From assembly GCA_034687125.1 (NCBI GenBank), contig JAQGBZ010000345.1, positions 1-64,000 on the forward strand: a stretch of 64,000 bases of DNA. Direction: 5' to 3'. Under the pieces are notes generated by a model that made no database searches, had not been told where the DNA came from, and saw nothing but the letters and a program-made list of their open reading frames with translations. The stretch's first letter is position 1; every line of letters starts with the position of its first letter. This document shows, piece after piece, positions 34,302 through 44,350 of this stretch. The DNA is from Neelides folsomi. Taxonomy: Eukaryota > Arthropoda > Collembola > Neelipleona > Neelidae. Position numbers and translations under genes: made by a program.

Positions 34302-35348
34302 GATTGAATATTTAATACGCCCTCAAGTTCAAAATTGACACCTAAATTAAATCACAATTAACATAATAAGTTTAATTGTTATAAAAATCAAGTGAATTAC
34401 TTAATAATAATAATTTAATTGAGATAGTTTAAAATAAATAAATGTATTGTTTTATAAAGTTCATTTCCTCACCTTATTATTGTCCGCCGAGTTTAAATTG
34501 GAATTAAATGATTAATTTCATTTAAAATAGGCTAATTAGTAATTACATTAACTAATAGTAATTAACTCCTTGGGTTTGTTTGTGAAGGGGAAGAAAAATA
34601 AAACACCTTGAGCCTTCTCCACTTTTACAATCTCTCAATCTCAATGTTAATCTTATGGAAAGTTATATAAAAGAAACATCTTCATTGTTCACCGCTAGAA
34701 TGCACTCCAACCCTTTCAATACATAAACCTTTAGCCTTTGACTTTGTCTCAATTCACACCCACAAATGATCCAAATAACATTTTGGTCAGGGCCATCGAC
34801 AACCAATTAAACCTAACATGCTTTTACATTATTTAACACTCTGATATTATTTAACATTCAACATCATGCTTCAGAGACTTCCAGACAATAAACAGATTCA
34901 ATAATACATTTAATAACTATAATTAATTCTTCTACTAAACAAATAAGAGTTAATTAATTTAATAAATGAAACGATGTGAAATGATTTACAATTTATTATG
35001 AATTATGATGAGTAATATTTTAATGGGATTTTATTTAAATCTGCAATATTTATTTCATTTAAATCTGCATTATTTATTTTATTTAAATATGTATTAGTTA
35101 TTTAATTTAAATACTATATTATATATTTTATTCACTATGTATTATTTATTTTATTTAAATACTGTATTAATTTTCTACAAATATATAGTGGTTTAAATAA
35201 ATACAAATATTTCGAGAAAGAATTTTTACATCGGAGTTAAAATTAATTAAGAATTAGTGAAATTGAACACAAAGTAAAAAAATAAAAAACTTTGGAGGAT
35301 TTGAATTAACTTGGTGTTTTTCTTAAAGGTTGATCTCAATGTTTTTCT
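34302..35348. repeat. Intergenic region with AT-rich tandem repeat (35030-35170)
   Basis: From about 35030 to 35170 a roughly 25-bp degenerate unit like TTTATTTAAATCTGCATTA repeats five or six times. The rest (34302-35030) shows no gene; it contains the AUP1 upstream region. Confidence 0.5.
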
Positions 35349-36762
35349 TTATCTTCCTCCTGTATGTTTTTTCATGTGTCGGTTATAGTTCCTTTGACCA
35401 GTTTGATGAGAATCGCAAATATCACAAATGAATATTTCCCTGTTGGTGTGAAGTTGTTTGTGAACTCTCAACGTCGAATTGGTTTTAAATGAAGCTTCAC
35501 ATTGGTCACATTGGAATTTCCGATTCTGGGGATGAACATCTTTAAGATGGCATTTTAAATAGGAATTGGATTTATTCTGCTCGAGAATTATCCGATGGCA
35601 AATTGGACATTGGGAATAAAGACGTTTGGGGTGAACAGTTTGCAAATGAATTTCGAAATCCTCTTCGCTCTCGAAATCCGTCTTAGCTGGACAAATTCGA
35701 CAAGAGGGATTTCTCATCCGAATTCTTTGTGGGATTCGATTTAATCTCAGAAGACGGGAAGAAATTTCGGTTGCTTTAAGTCGACGCCTTTGGAATTTTT
35801 CTTTTTTGATTAATTTAATTGAAGGGAATTGGAAAGTTGAGATTTGCGGTTCTTCGAATAATTCTGGAGTTGGAATTGAAGAAGAATGCGGAAAATTGGG
35901 GAAAATTCCCGAAGGTTCTTCGGCGGGTTCGCGGGTCAAATTTACAAAGTGAGGGGCAGAAACATTTAAAGGATCTTCGTCCACTTCGTCAATTTCGGCT
36001 TTGACTGAATTCTTTGCGATTTGACTTGATCCGGAAAAACCAAATTCGGAGTTCTCTTCCTGGTCGTTTGTGGCATCGAAATTTGAGAAGACTGTCGATT
36101 CAGCAGAATGGTTTGGGAATTCGGTAAAATTTTCTTCTTCACCTTCGCCTTTGTCGTACAGTTCTGGAAGGTATAAATTAAATTTAATTTACATTTAATT
36201 TAATTTAAATAAGATTAATTTAATTGAGATTGGTTAATTTAAAATTGATTAATTTATAAAATTATAAAATTACAACGATGATAATTTTAATAATGATTCG
36301 GAGTTTATTGTTTTACCATTTAATAATTTAGCTCTCGCTTGTTTGGCGATTTCGTCCAATTCGGAACCATCAGCTTCAAATTGGTCAAAAGAAGACACAA
36401 AAATGTTTTTAACTTCTTCTTCAAAGTGTTTAAGCTTTTGGTTCAAAATCGTCATTTCTTGGTTTATGACGGCGACGAATTGCAATTTGACTCGGCAAAG
36501 ACTACAACAATCATTCCCTGCAAATAAAAATATGTAATTTAATTCCAATATAACAATTGTTCCAATTAAATTTAATTCAAATTTGTATAATACAAGATTG
36601 TACTCTTTTAATTGGGTTTACAAAAGAGCAGTTAATGAAATTACCTTCAAGGGTTTCCGAGAATTCTTGTGGTAATTTGAAAAGGCTGAGAAGAATTTCC
36701 AAATCATTTGAATCATTTGGGAATTGAATTCCTTCGTTTCGTAAACAAAGTAAACAACTCAT
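35349..36762 (-). CDS. ZAD-like C2H2 zinc-finger protein H (divergent member)
   Basis: Exons 36762-36645 (118), 36517-36317 (201) and 36163-35349 give 377 residues. N-terminal CLLC and CSLC pairs surround LPQEFSETL. The linker is acidic (GEGEEENF, EIDEVDEDPLN), keeps LIKKEKFQ before the fingers, and has an Arg-rich stretch (RRRLKATEISSRLLRLNR). Four fingers: CRIC, CPIC, CDQC and CDIC, ending HMKKHTGGR. It is more diverged than A to F. A weaker promoter-like block lies at 37092-37130. Confidence 0.86.
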
Positions 36763-37091
36763 TATGATTTAAATTAATTACACAATTAATTATTTCAACA
36801 AGAACGAATCGATTTTGCTTTACGAAGATTGTTAAATCTATTAAACTATGTCATTTAATGACTGGCCACTAAATTTAAATTTAACACTTGACAAGAGAAA
36901 AGAATTTAAAGTTGACAAGAAAGAAAAACATAAGCTGAAACTGTCAAAAGTCAATATTAATGTCAATTAATTGTTAATTGCTAATTTGTTAACAATTTGT
37001 ACTTTGTTATTTTTGGAATTTGGAATTATCGTCTGTCTTTTTCGTAATAAAAGTAATAAGAGATAAATCAATTTTTCGTGCCAACTTCCTT

Positions 37092-37130
37092 GAAATAACA
37101 AGTGGTCATTTACAATGTCTCAGAATTCCC
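37092..37130 (-). promoter_or_regulatory. Weak upstream block of zinc-finger gene H
   Basis: In gene sense: GGGAATTCTGAGACATTGTA, ending TGTTATTTC. It shares TGAGACATT and the TATTTC end with A to C, about 340 bases before the ATG at 36762. Confidence 0.4.
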
Positions 37131-37194
37131 AAATTGTGGAGATGCTCTCATTGTATTTCTTAACGTCCTTCTTACATGAGATAATTAAATAACA

Positions 37195-37414
37195 TAAAAT
37201 TTTTCTAAAAAAAAGGTCAATTTAAAAAAATATTCTTCAGACCTAAAATTCCATATAACAATCTATAACCCTAAATACATATATATAAAACTTCAGAACT
37301 TCTAAATTCCTTTGAAATTGGGAGTTGAAATTCAAAAAAATTTCTGATTACTATTAAAGAATAATTTTTATAAAGAAACATTCACAAATTATTAGAAAAA
37401 ATACAAATGAAATT
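37195..37414 (+). repeat. 220-bp dispersed repeat, copy 1
   Basis: Near-identical over its length to 42741-42958 in the same orientation, for example ATTCTTCAGACCTAAAATTC and GAATAATTTTTATAAAGAAA. Both begin TAAAATTTTTCTAAAAAA and end ATACAAATGAAATT. No terminal inverted repeats or coding frame seen; the class is unknown. Confidence 0.75.
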
Positions 37415-37475
37415 TGGTTAAAAAGAGTAGAATTTTTTTCGGGACCTTAAAGTCCCGATAATAGGGTTTAGGGAA

Positions 37476-37912
37476 TCAGGGATTGGAATCTGAAATGCGA
37501 TAAAATGTATCTATATATATCGGGTGGTCAAGAGGTCGATGAGTAATTTTAATGACTGATATCTTTTTATTTATTAACCGAAATTCGTTTAAATTGGCAG
37601 GTATATACATTATATATCGTATAATATAAGTAAACCTCAAACTCTTCAATTGAGCCCTATTTACTTCAATACATCTCTGAAACCAACATTTGGTTGCCCA
37701 GCATCCTCTTTTGCACATAGCAACCGGGGTTTCCGCGAATGCTTTTGGCTAATACCCTCTTTCAATTTATCCAAAGTTGACTGGTTTTTTGACATGACCC
37801 TAGATGAAGAAATCGAGGGGATTCAGATCGGATGAGTTTTTTATAATTAACCATCTTAAATTTATGATTGATTAAAAAAACGCAACGATCTCTTGTCCAC
37901 CCTGTACATAAT
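37476..37912 (-). mobile_element. Decayed mariner-type element
   Basis: On the minus strand the sequence reads DLNPLDFFI, stop, GHVKKPV near 37780-37830 and then CIEVNRAQLKSL near 37650, matching the C-terminal third of mariner-type transposases (P-DLNPLDFF-WG motif, then CIEVNGG-like end). The element's right terminus TCTTGTCCACCCTGTA (37891-37910) and the inner left sequence TATCGGGTGGTCAAGAGGTC (from 37519) are imperfect inverted copies. A stop codon and frameshifts make it inactive. Confidence 0.7.
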
Positions 37913-38052
37913 ACCTATGTTTTGGATAGTATTAAACAGATATAATGTTAAAAGTTAATCCATTCTGCGTGACCCTGTATGTTTTTACTAAAATGAGGGG
38001 CCGTACCAGGCCACTCTCCTCCGGGCCGGACCGCCTCACGCTACTGCTCTGA

Positions 38053-40207
38053 ATGGTAACAGGAGTTGATGATTGGATGAGACAATTTCGTTCCAATAAA
38101 GACTTCCCAATTAAGAACGATATCAAAACAGCAGCAGAAGCTTTCATTCGTCTTCAGCAAATTTATAAACTTGATATGCAGAAACTTGCCAATGGTTTTT
38201 TAAGTCTCCAAGATGGATACAATAAATTAATGCCCAATAATATGAATAATAAAAGTAAGTTGAATAAAATGTTAATACTCAATTAATTACATACTTATAA
38301 TATAATTAATTACAATTAATATAAAAGTGTGTATGGTTAGTTTAGTGTTTTAATATTTTATTTAGGTTCAGATGGTTTTTCAATTGACATTTTGAAATTT
38401 GGTCAAATCTCAGCTGGTACTGGATATTAAGAACAAGCCGTTGATTGGTTCAATCTTGGAAAATCTAAACATGCAAATGAAGTTAATTCTTCAGAGCAAA
38501 TCGAAAAAATTAAGTCTCTGATTAAAAAAGTTAAATAAGAACCAATTAGTTTTAAACCATTCGTTCCAAAACTTTATGAATCTCAAAGCCCCGAAGAAGA
38601 AGCAGAACATTTTCTACGTTTATGCAGGGAAGAGAAATTAGTAATTTAAAATTATATTTATTATAAAAATTAATAATACATAGGTAATAATATTTTTTTA
38701 AATTCATCTCTTTTAAATATGCAATTTTTGTATTGAGGATAAACGAGATGATAGAAAACTGAAGTGTTATTTAAAGAAAACCGGTGGTTGATATTTCATT
38801 ATATCACCTGTGAAGGTATATAACTATTGATCAAAATTAAAAATTGTTATGTAAAATTTTAAATGAAAAAATTATATATTCATTTTTATGATTTTGTTTA
38901 AAGTTAGAAGTTGAATAGGAAGATCCTTTTATATTGTTGTGATTCATGATGTATTGACTGATTACCAAGCTAAAAGAATTATCCAACTTGCTAAACCAGA
39001 AGTATTATATATTAAATATTCCAAAACTGCAAAATTAAAGAATTTAATTTAAGAATTTAGTTAAGTAAATGATATTTTGAATTTTACATATTTACTAATT
39101 TTCCAATTTTTATTTAGCCATTTAGATCAGAGCACATGGGGGAAGAGTCTGGGTTTATTCAAAGTGAAAAACGGACAAGTCATAAGTTGTTAAAAAAATC
39201 ATTTTTAAACAGAATAACATAATATATATTAATATATTGAATTTTAATAAAATTAAACTTTCAATTATTTTTAATTAACGTGGATTGGTCTGGAAAACGA
39301 TTTTGAATTAGTTGCCAAAATTTCAAAGAGAATTCAACTCATCACTGGACTTAACGTTATGAATATAAATGAGGCCGAAGATTTCCAAGTACAAATTACA
39401 AATAATAATAGTTCTTAATTAATTAGTAATTAATTAAATACTATATTTAAATGAGTTTTTTAACTAATTATTTAAATAAATTTAATTGCAGGTTGTAAAT
39501 TATGGTCTTGGAGGGCTTTATGTTCCACTTTGCGATTACGTTTGAGTATCAGAAGGAAAAGATTATCAACGAAGGTCATCCAGAATTTCAAATATCAATC
39601 GGAAACAGAATTACTACGTTTTTAATTTACGTCAGTTTAAATTTCAACTTAATAGCAATCACAGAATTTTTAAATTGGGGATTTCCGGGTCATTTCCCTA
39701 TTAATATAAATACATAATATAATAATTAATTAATGTCAATAAAATTATACAAAATTGATGAATTTGATTATTTTTGTTTCAACAGTTGACAGATGTCGAA
39801 GCTGGTGGTGCAACGGTTTTCCCTAGGGCAGGGGTCACCATCTGGCCAGTTAAATCCACTGCAGCATTTTGGTGGAATTTGGATTCTTCTGGTTTGGGAG
39901 ATAACAAGACCCTACAAGGCGGATGTCCAGTTTTATATGAAGATAAATGAGGTAAGGAAGTTTAATTATCATTTCCATTTAAACTTAAAATTAGAAACTA
40001 AATGAAAAACTAAAATTAATTAATACATTAAACTGAATGTATATCCTCCATTAATGAAATAAATAGTGATTTAACCAAAATTGCTAAATATTTCTTAATT
40101 AATTTATTGAATGTTTCAGTTTCGAACAAATGGATCAGATTGAACGAACAATTTCTTAAGGCTCCTTGCGATCTTAAAAAATTCAAAAAATTCCAAAGGC
40201 CTTAACT
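38053..40207 (+). pseudogene. Prolyl 4-hydroxylase alpha-subunit pseudogene
   Basis: About eight exon-like blocks follow the P4HA order. They are the N-terminal domain from QFRSNKDFPIKNDI (38053-38254), a TPR-like substrate-binding block (from 38366), LYESQSPEEEAEHFLRLC, HDVLTDYQAKRIIQLAKP (near 38940), KRIQLITGLNV (near 39335), VNYGLGGLYVPL (near 39495), IGNRITTFLIYVS, GGATVFPRAGVTIWPVKS (near 39800) and the final VSNKWIRLNEQF. Stops interrupt it at 38428, 38536, 38789 and 38916, with frameshifts near 38935 and 39550. The iron-binding His-x-Asp reads LCD and the distal His (TRH-AACPV in the family) reads TLQGGCPV. About 90 N-terminal residues are missing. It is a dead copy that kept its introns, so not retrotransposed. 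Confidence 0.88.
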
Positions 40208-40349
40208 TTAATAATTAACATTACAATTAAAATATAACAACTAACAACAAAACTCAATGATAACACATAATTTAAACTGAATCATAAAACACATAATTTA
40301 ACCTTGGTGATAATACTGATGATATTTAAATTAAAAATAAAATAAATTC

Positions 40350-41847
40350 CTACTGTTGGTTTGCCGATTGTGTCATTTTAAATTTGCATACTTTGTGATG
40401 TTCCTCCAATGTCTGCCCATTTTGGTCTCTTGAGATTAATCCGCACAAATTACAATTGAAATTTCCCTTCCCGTGATATCTTTTAAGATGGCTGTTGAAA
40501 CTCCGCAGCCCCCGACAATTCCTTTTATCACAAAGATCACAAATGAAGATTTCTCTTTTAAGATGAGTTTCCTGATGAGTTTTCAAATCGAATTTCCTTT
40601 TGAATGAAGCCGGGCATTTGTCGCATACAAAAGGACGATTTCCTGTGTGATTCTTCATGTGTTGAACTAATCGATGTTGGGTGTTGTTTCCGTTGTCTTG
40701 GTTGATGTACAATTCAAGAAGAATTCGTTTACAGATCGGACATTTCGAATAAAGGCGCGTTGGATGGAAATTTATCAAATGTTGTTCGTATTCTTCGCCA
40801 TTGCGGAAAACGATCTTTGTTGGGCACATCGAACAGGTGTGGATTCGTACGGCTCGAACGGATTTAAAATTAAAATGAGTTTTTGTAATTTTCTTGTGCC
40901 ATTTGATTCTTCGGTCTTTCGCAGCATTTAGGGATTTTGAGGTGGAGGGAATTTCAAAATCTAAACATTCCACACTTTGGGAACTCGATCTCGATTCATC
41001 GGGATCGAGGGATTCATCTATGGGATGTTGGACACTTTGGTCGTTTTGGTTTTCGTGAATTTGAATTTGAAATTGACCTATGATTGAACCCAAAGGGTCA
41101 ATTGAAAGTTGCTGATGATTTTGGTCATTTTGTAATTCATTAATTTCATTATGAAGGTTTGAACCCAAGGGGTCCGAAATAATTAATTCATCTTCGGATT
41201 TAAAAATGTTCGAACTTTCAATTTTACAATTGGTGAATTGAACTTCTCTTTCGATTTGGTTTAAAATTTCAACTTCTGATTCGGCTGGATAAACAGAGGA
41301 AGTATCACAAAGTTCTAAAATAGTTAAAAGAAAATGTTGTTTAAATATTTTATTCAAAACAATTACATTTGAATAAAATTAATAATTATAATTAATATTC
41401 AATGACATAGTATTTATAATTATAAAAAGAATGTTGAATTATGTCACATACGATTTAATAATTTCTTTCTGGCTTCATTTGCATTTTTATCACCAATTTT
41501 GAAATTTTCATTTTCTGTGAATGAATTAACAAAGATTCCTTTGACTTCTTTTTGGAAACATTTCAATTTCTTGTTCAGGATTGTAATTTCTTGGTTCACA
41601 ACTTCAACAAATTGCAATTTAACACTGCAAAGACTGCAACATTTGTTTCCTTTAATAAAATTTAAATAATTAATAAGCTTTCATTATATCTTAAAGTTTC
41701 ACCAGTTATGAATGATTATTACATACCTTCAAGAGTTTGAGATAATTCTTGTGGTAATGAAAATAAATTGAGTAGAATTTGGAAATCATTTGAGGATTCA
41801 TTTGGGAAATGAATCCCTTCATTTCTTAGACACAACAAACAACTCAT
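40350..41847 (-). CDS. ZAD-like C2H2 zinc-finger protein I (five fingers)
   Basis: Exons 41847-41727 (121), 41649-41452 (198) and 41314-40350 give 427 residues, the longest of the family. N-terminal CLLC/CSLC pairs precede a linker with IISDPLGSN and SIDPLGS. Fingers are CSMC, CPIC, CDKC (preceded by the classic TGNRPF linker), CDLC and an extra C-terminal C2HC-type finger, CNLC...HHKVC. The IKKEK motif is absent. It is separated from the rest of the array by transposon debris and the P4HA pseudogene, and is the most diverged intact member. Confidence 0.86.
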
Positions 41848-42039
41848 TTTCAATTTATTCGAAGATTAAAATAAAATATTAAGATAGATAACAGATAGTT
41901 AAAGATAAATAAAAAGAGAGTTAAAAGTTACAACTGACATTTTTATAGCAATTTGCAAAAATGTAATTTTAAATTTGTTAATCGTCAAGAAAAGAAGTGA
42001 AGTGAAGAAGAATTTATTTTCCCTGAATTGGAACTTGGA

Positions 42040-42083
42040 ACAATATCGATATTTTGGCTGCAGTTGAATGTCTCATATAACCC
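42040..42083 (-). promoter_or_regulatory. Weak upstream block of zinc-finger gene I
   Basis: In gene sense: GGGTTATATGAGACATTCAA, about 220 bases before the ATG at 41847. It shares TATGAGACATT with gene B; the TATA-like part is not preserved. Confidence 0.35.
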
Positions 42084-42408
42084 GTATTAAGTTTGCATTC
42101 ATTTTAATACAATGCTAATTGGAATAGAATTCATCCTCTTACATCTCTTAAAGTATTAATCCAATCAATTTCGTTCATGTTTGACTTGTTTTATTAGAAA
42201 GATCAAATTCCCAAATTGACTCTTCGCGTGATGTCACAATCAATTATTGATTTTCTCCTTGGTTGGTATTTGAAGAATTTTCCCAACTTTTTAATTGGGA
42301 ATTTTTAATATCCAAATATTCTTCTTTCCTTTTTTACACTTCTCATTTTGTTCTTTATTTCACTATTTCTAATCCAATTATAAGATAAGAGTAATTTTTT
42401 TTATAAAA

Positions 42409-43404
42409 ATGAGTTTTTGTTATAATCAAAACCTTCAATGCAAAACTAAATGTTTGGCAATATTGGAATTGGTAAGTATTTCTTATTAAGAAATATTATA
42501 ACTTATATCATTAACGTTATTTATTTATTATTTAATATAAAGGCAAAACGACTATGATATTTGGAGTTTTTTCAGTTAATTGCCAGCATTGGATTAATAT
42601 TAATTGTATACACAACTCCAATTACTTTTGGCTATCAAGATCATAAATTTAATGAAACTAACTACAATGACGAAGGTTAAATAATTTTATGCTTTATTTT
42701 AAAAATCTAATATATATAATTATTTTATCTGATTTCGTAATAAAATTTTTCTAAAAAAGGTCAAATTTAAAAAATATTCTTCAAACCTAAAATTCCATAT
42801 AACAAACCTAAAATTCTAAATACATATATAAAAAACTTCAGAACTACTAAATTCCATTGAAATTGGGGGTTGAAATTCAAAAAATTTCCCGATTACTATT
42901 AAAGAATAATTTTTATAAAGAAACATTCACAAATTATTAAAAAAATACAAATGAAATTAAATTACACAAACTGAATAAATTTCTTTTATATGCAGAATAT
43001 AACCGATATAAAAATGAAGTCGTTGGAAATTTTCTACTTATTTTTGCTTGTATTTACGATATCATTCTCTCTTCGTTTCTTTTCATTGGAGTAACTCGAG
43101 TAAGTTAATAAAATTATATTGAATTAAATGGAATGAATTTAAATATTAAAATGGTTATTAAGTACTTTTGACTTTGATTACTTATTTTGTGATTTAGGGT
43201 AGTTTTAAAAAATGCCGCGCTTGGATTTTTGTCTCCATCATTTTCCATGTGATTGTTTTAATCGAAGTGATCGCAAATCTTGAAGCTTTTATTTTCATTT
43301 TTAGACAATATTTTATTTTTGCTCAATTGGGCTCAACTGGATTATTTATATTCAGAATTTACACGATTTGTATTGTTTGGCAATTTACAAAAGAACTCAA
43401 ATGA
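42409..43404 (+). CDS. Small four-transmembrane protein, DUF4728/Pasiflora-like
   Basis: Exons 42409-42471, 42576-42675, 42996-43099 and 43198-43404 give 157 residues, all joins in phase; the exons are too short to stand out as long open frames. It begins MSFCYNQNLQCKTKCLAILE, followed by TM1 (LIASIGLILIVYTT), a short loop (FNETNYNDEEYNRYKNE), TM2 (NFLLIFACIYDIILSSFLFIG), TM3 (WIFVSIIFHVIVLIEVIANL) and TM4 (LGSTGLFIFRIYTICIVWQF), with a short KELK tail. The Cys-containing N-terminus and spacing resemble arthropod four-TM membrane proteins, some of which act in septate junctions; the family call is tentative. Intron 2 contains a 218-bp dispersed repeat. Confidence 0.75.
42741..42958 (+). repeat. 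220-bp dispersed repeat, copy 2
   Basis: Second copy of the repeat at 37195-37414, same orientation, inside intron 2 of the four-TM gene. It differs from copy 1 by scattered substitutions and small indels. Confidence 0.75.
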
Positions 43405-43565
43405 CAATATTTCATTATTATAAAAGATTGTAAAATTTTTGTTCAATTAACAATAATTGTCTATTATAAATGAAAATGTTATATGTATTAATTTGCAATT
43501 AGAAACTAAATGAACTGCAGCTTTAATTGAAGTAATTAAAATTTAAAATATGATTGTAAAGTTTT

Positions 43566-44350
43566 TTGTTAGTTCAATTTGAGAAAGGAAGTTTAATTTA
43601 TAATAAAATGATGTCGAGTTCAAAAAAATTGAATGATTATTTTGTTTTAATTCAAATTATTTATGATATGAGAATTTTACCATTCAAATTACAAAATGGG
43701 AAAATATCATTTGATCAACCAAAAGTAAAATTTTCTCTTTATTACACATTTTTCATGTCTCCTTACTGTGTTTATTACATTTATCGTTTTATATCCTTTT
43801 TCAATAAAAAAAGTTGAATATTCCATTTTTGAAATTATTTCCATTATCGTTGAATTCATTACATTTAAAATGTTGATTTGCTTCCATTGGTCAGTTAATC
43901 TTAAAGGAAGGCAATTTGTTAGTTATTTTAATAATCTTATCAAAGGTTTTATAAAAGGGGTAAGTTATTAATTGTTAATTTAATTATTATAATTAACAAG
44001 AATTTTAATAAGACTAAAATTAAATTTCAAGATGAGTCTCGAAGTTTTATTGAGATTTTTACTAGAGTCTCCAAGTATTTTTGAAATGATAATAAATTCT
44101 TGGCTAATTTGTACTAGTGAATCCATTGTCATTTCCCCTTTTTTCCTATATTTTTTGTGTGATCCAAATAATGTCTTGTTCTTATTTTCTCTTTGGCAAT
44201 TCCAATGTAAATTCCTTTCTTTTCTTTTCAATCCTTGAATTAATAAATTCAATTTTTATCGTTCTTATTGGATCATTTTCTCTTTGGACTTTTTATACGA
44301 CTATTTCTTTATTGACAAATAAATATATATTTATTTATTTATTTGTCTAA
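43566..44350 (+). pseudogene. Gustatory-receptor-like pseudogene (N-terminal half)
   Basis: The first frame gives LNDYFVLIQIIYDMRILPFK followed by a TM (FSLYYTFFMSPYCVYYIYRF), the same start-to-TM1 design as the receptor at 19355. The frame then shifts at an A-run near 43808 to IFEIISIIVEFITFKMLICF and FVSYFNNLIKGFIKG, followed by a donor-like GTAAGT. A candidate next exon at 44031 (ESRSFIEIFTRV) ends in a stop, and further hydrophobic helices appear in other frames to 44350. No single frame survives. Chemoreceptor identity is inferred from topology. Confidence 0.5.

Noticed and set aside
37440-37457. CGGGACCTTAAAGTCCCG hairpin
   Set aside because: A short inverted repeat just outside the mariner relic; no terminator or other role can be supported in a eukaryotic intergenic region.
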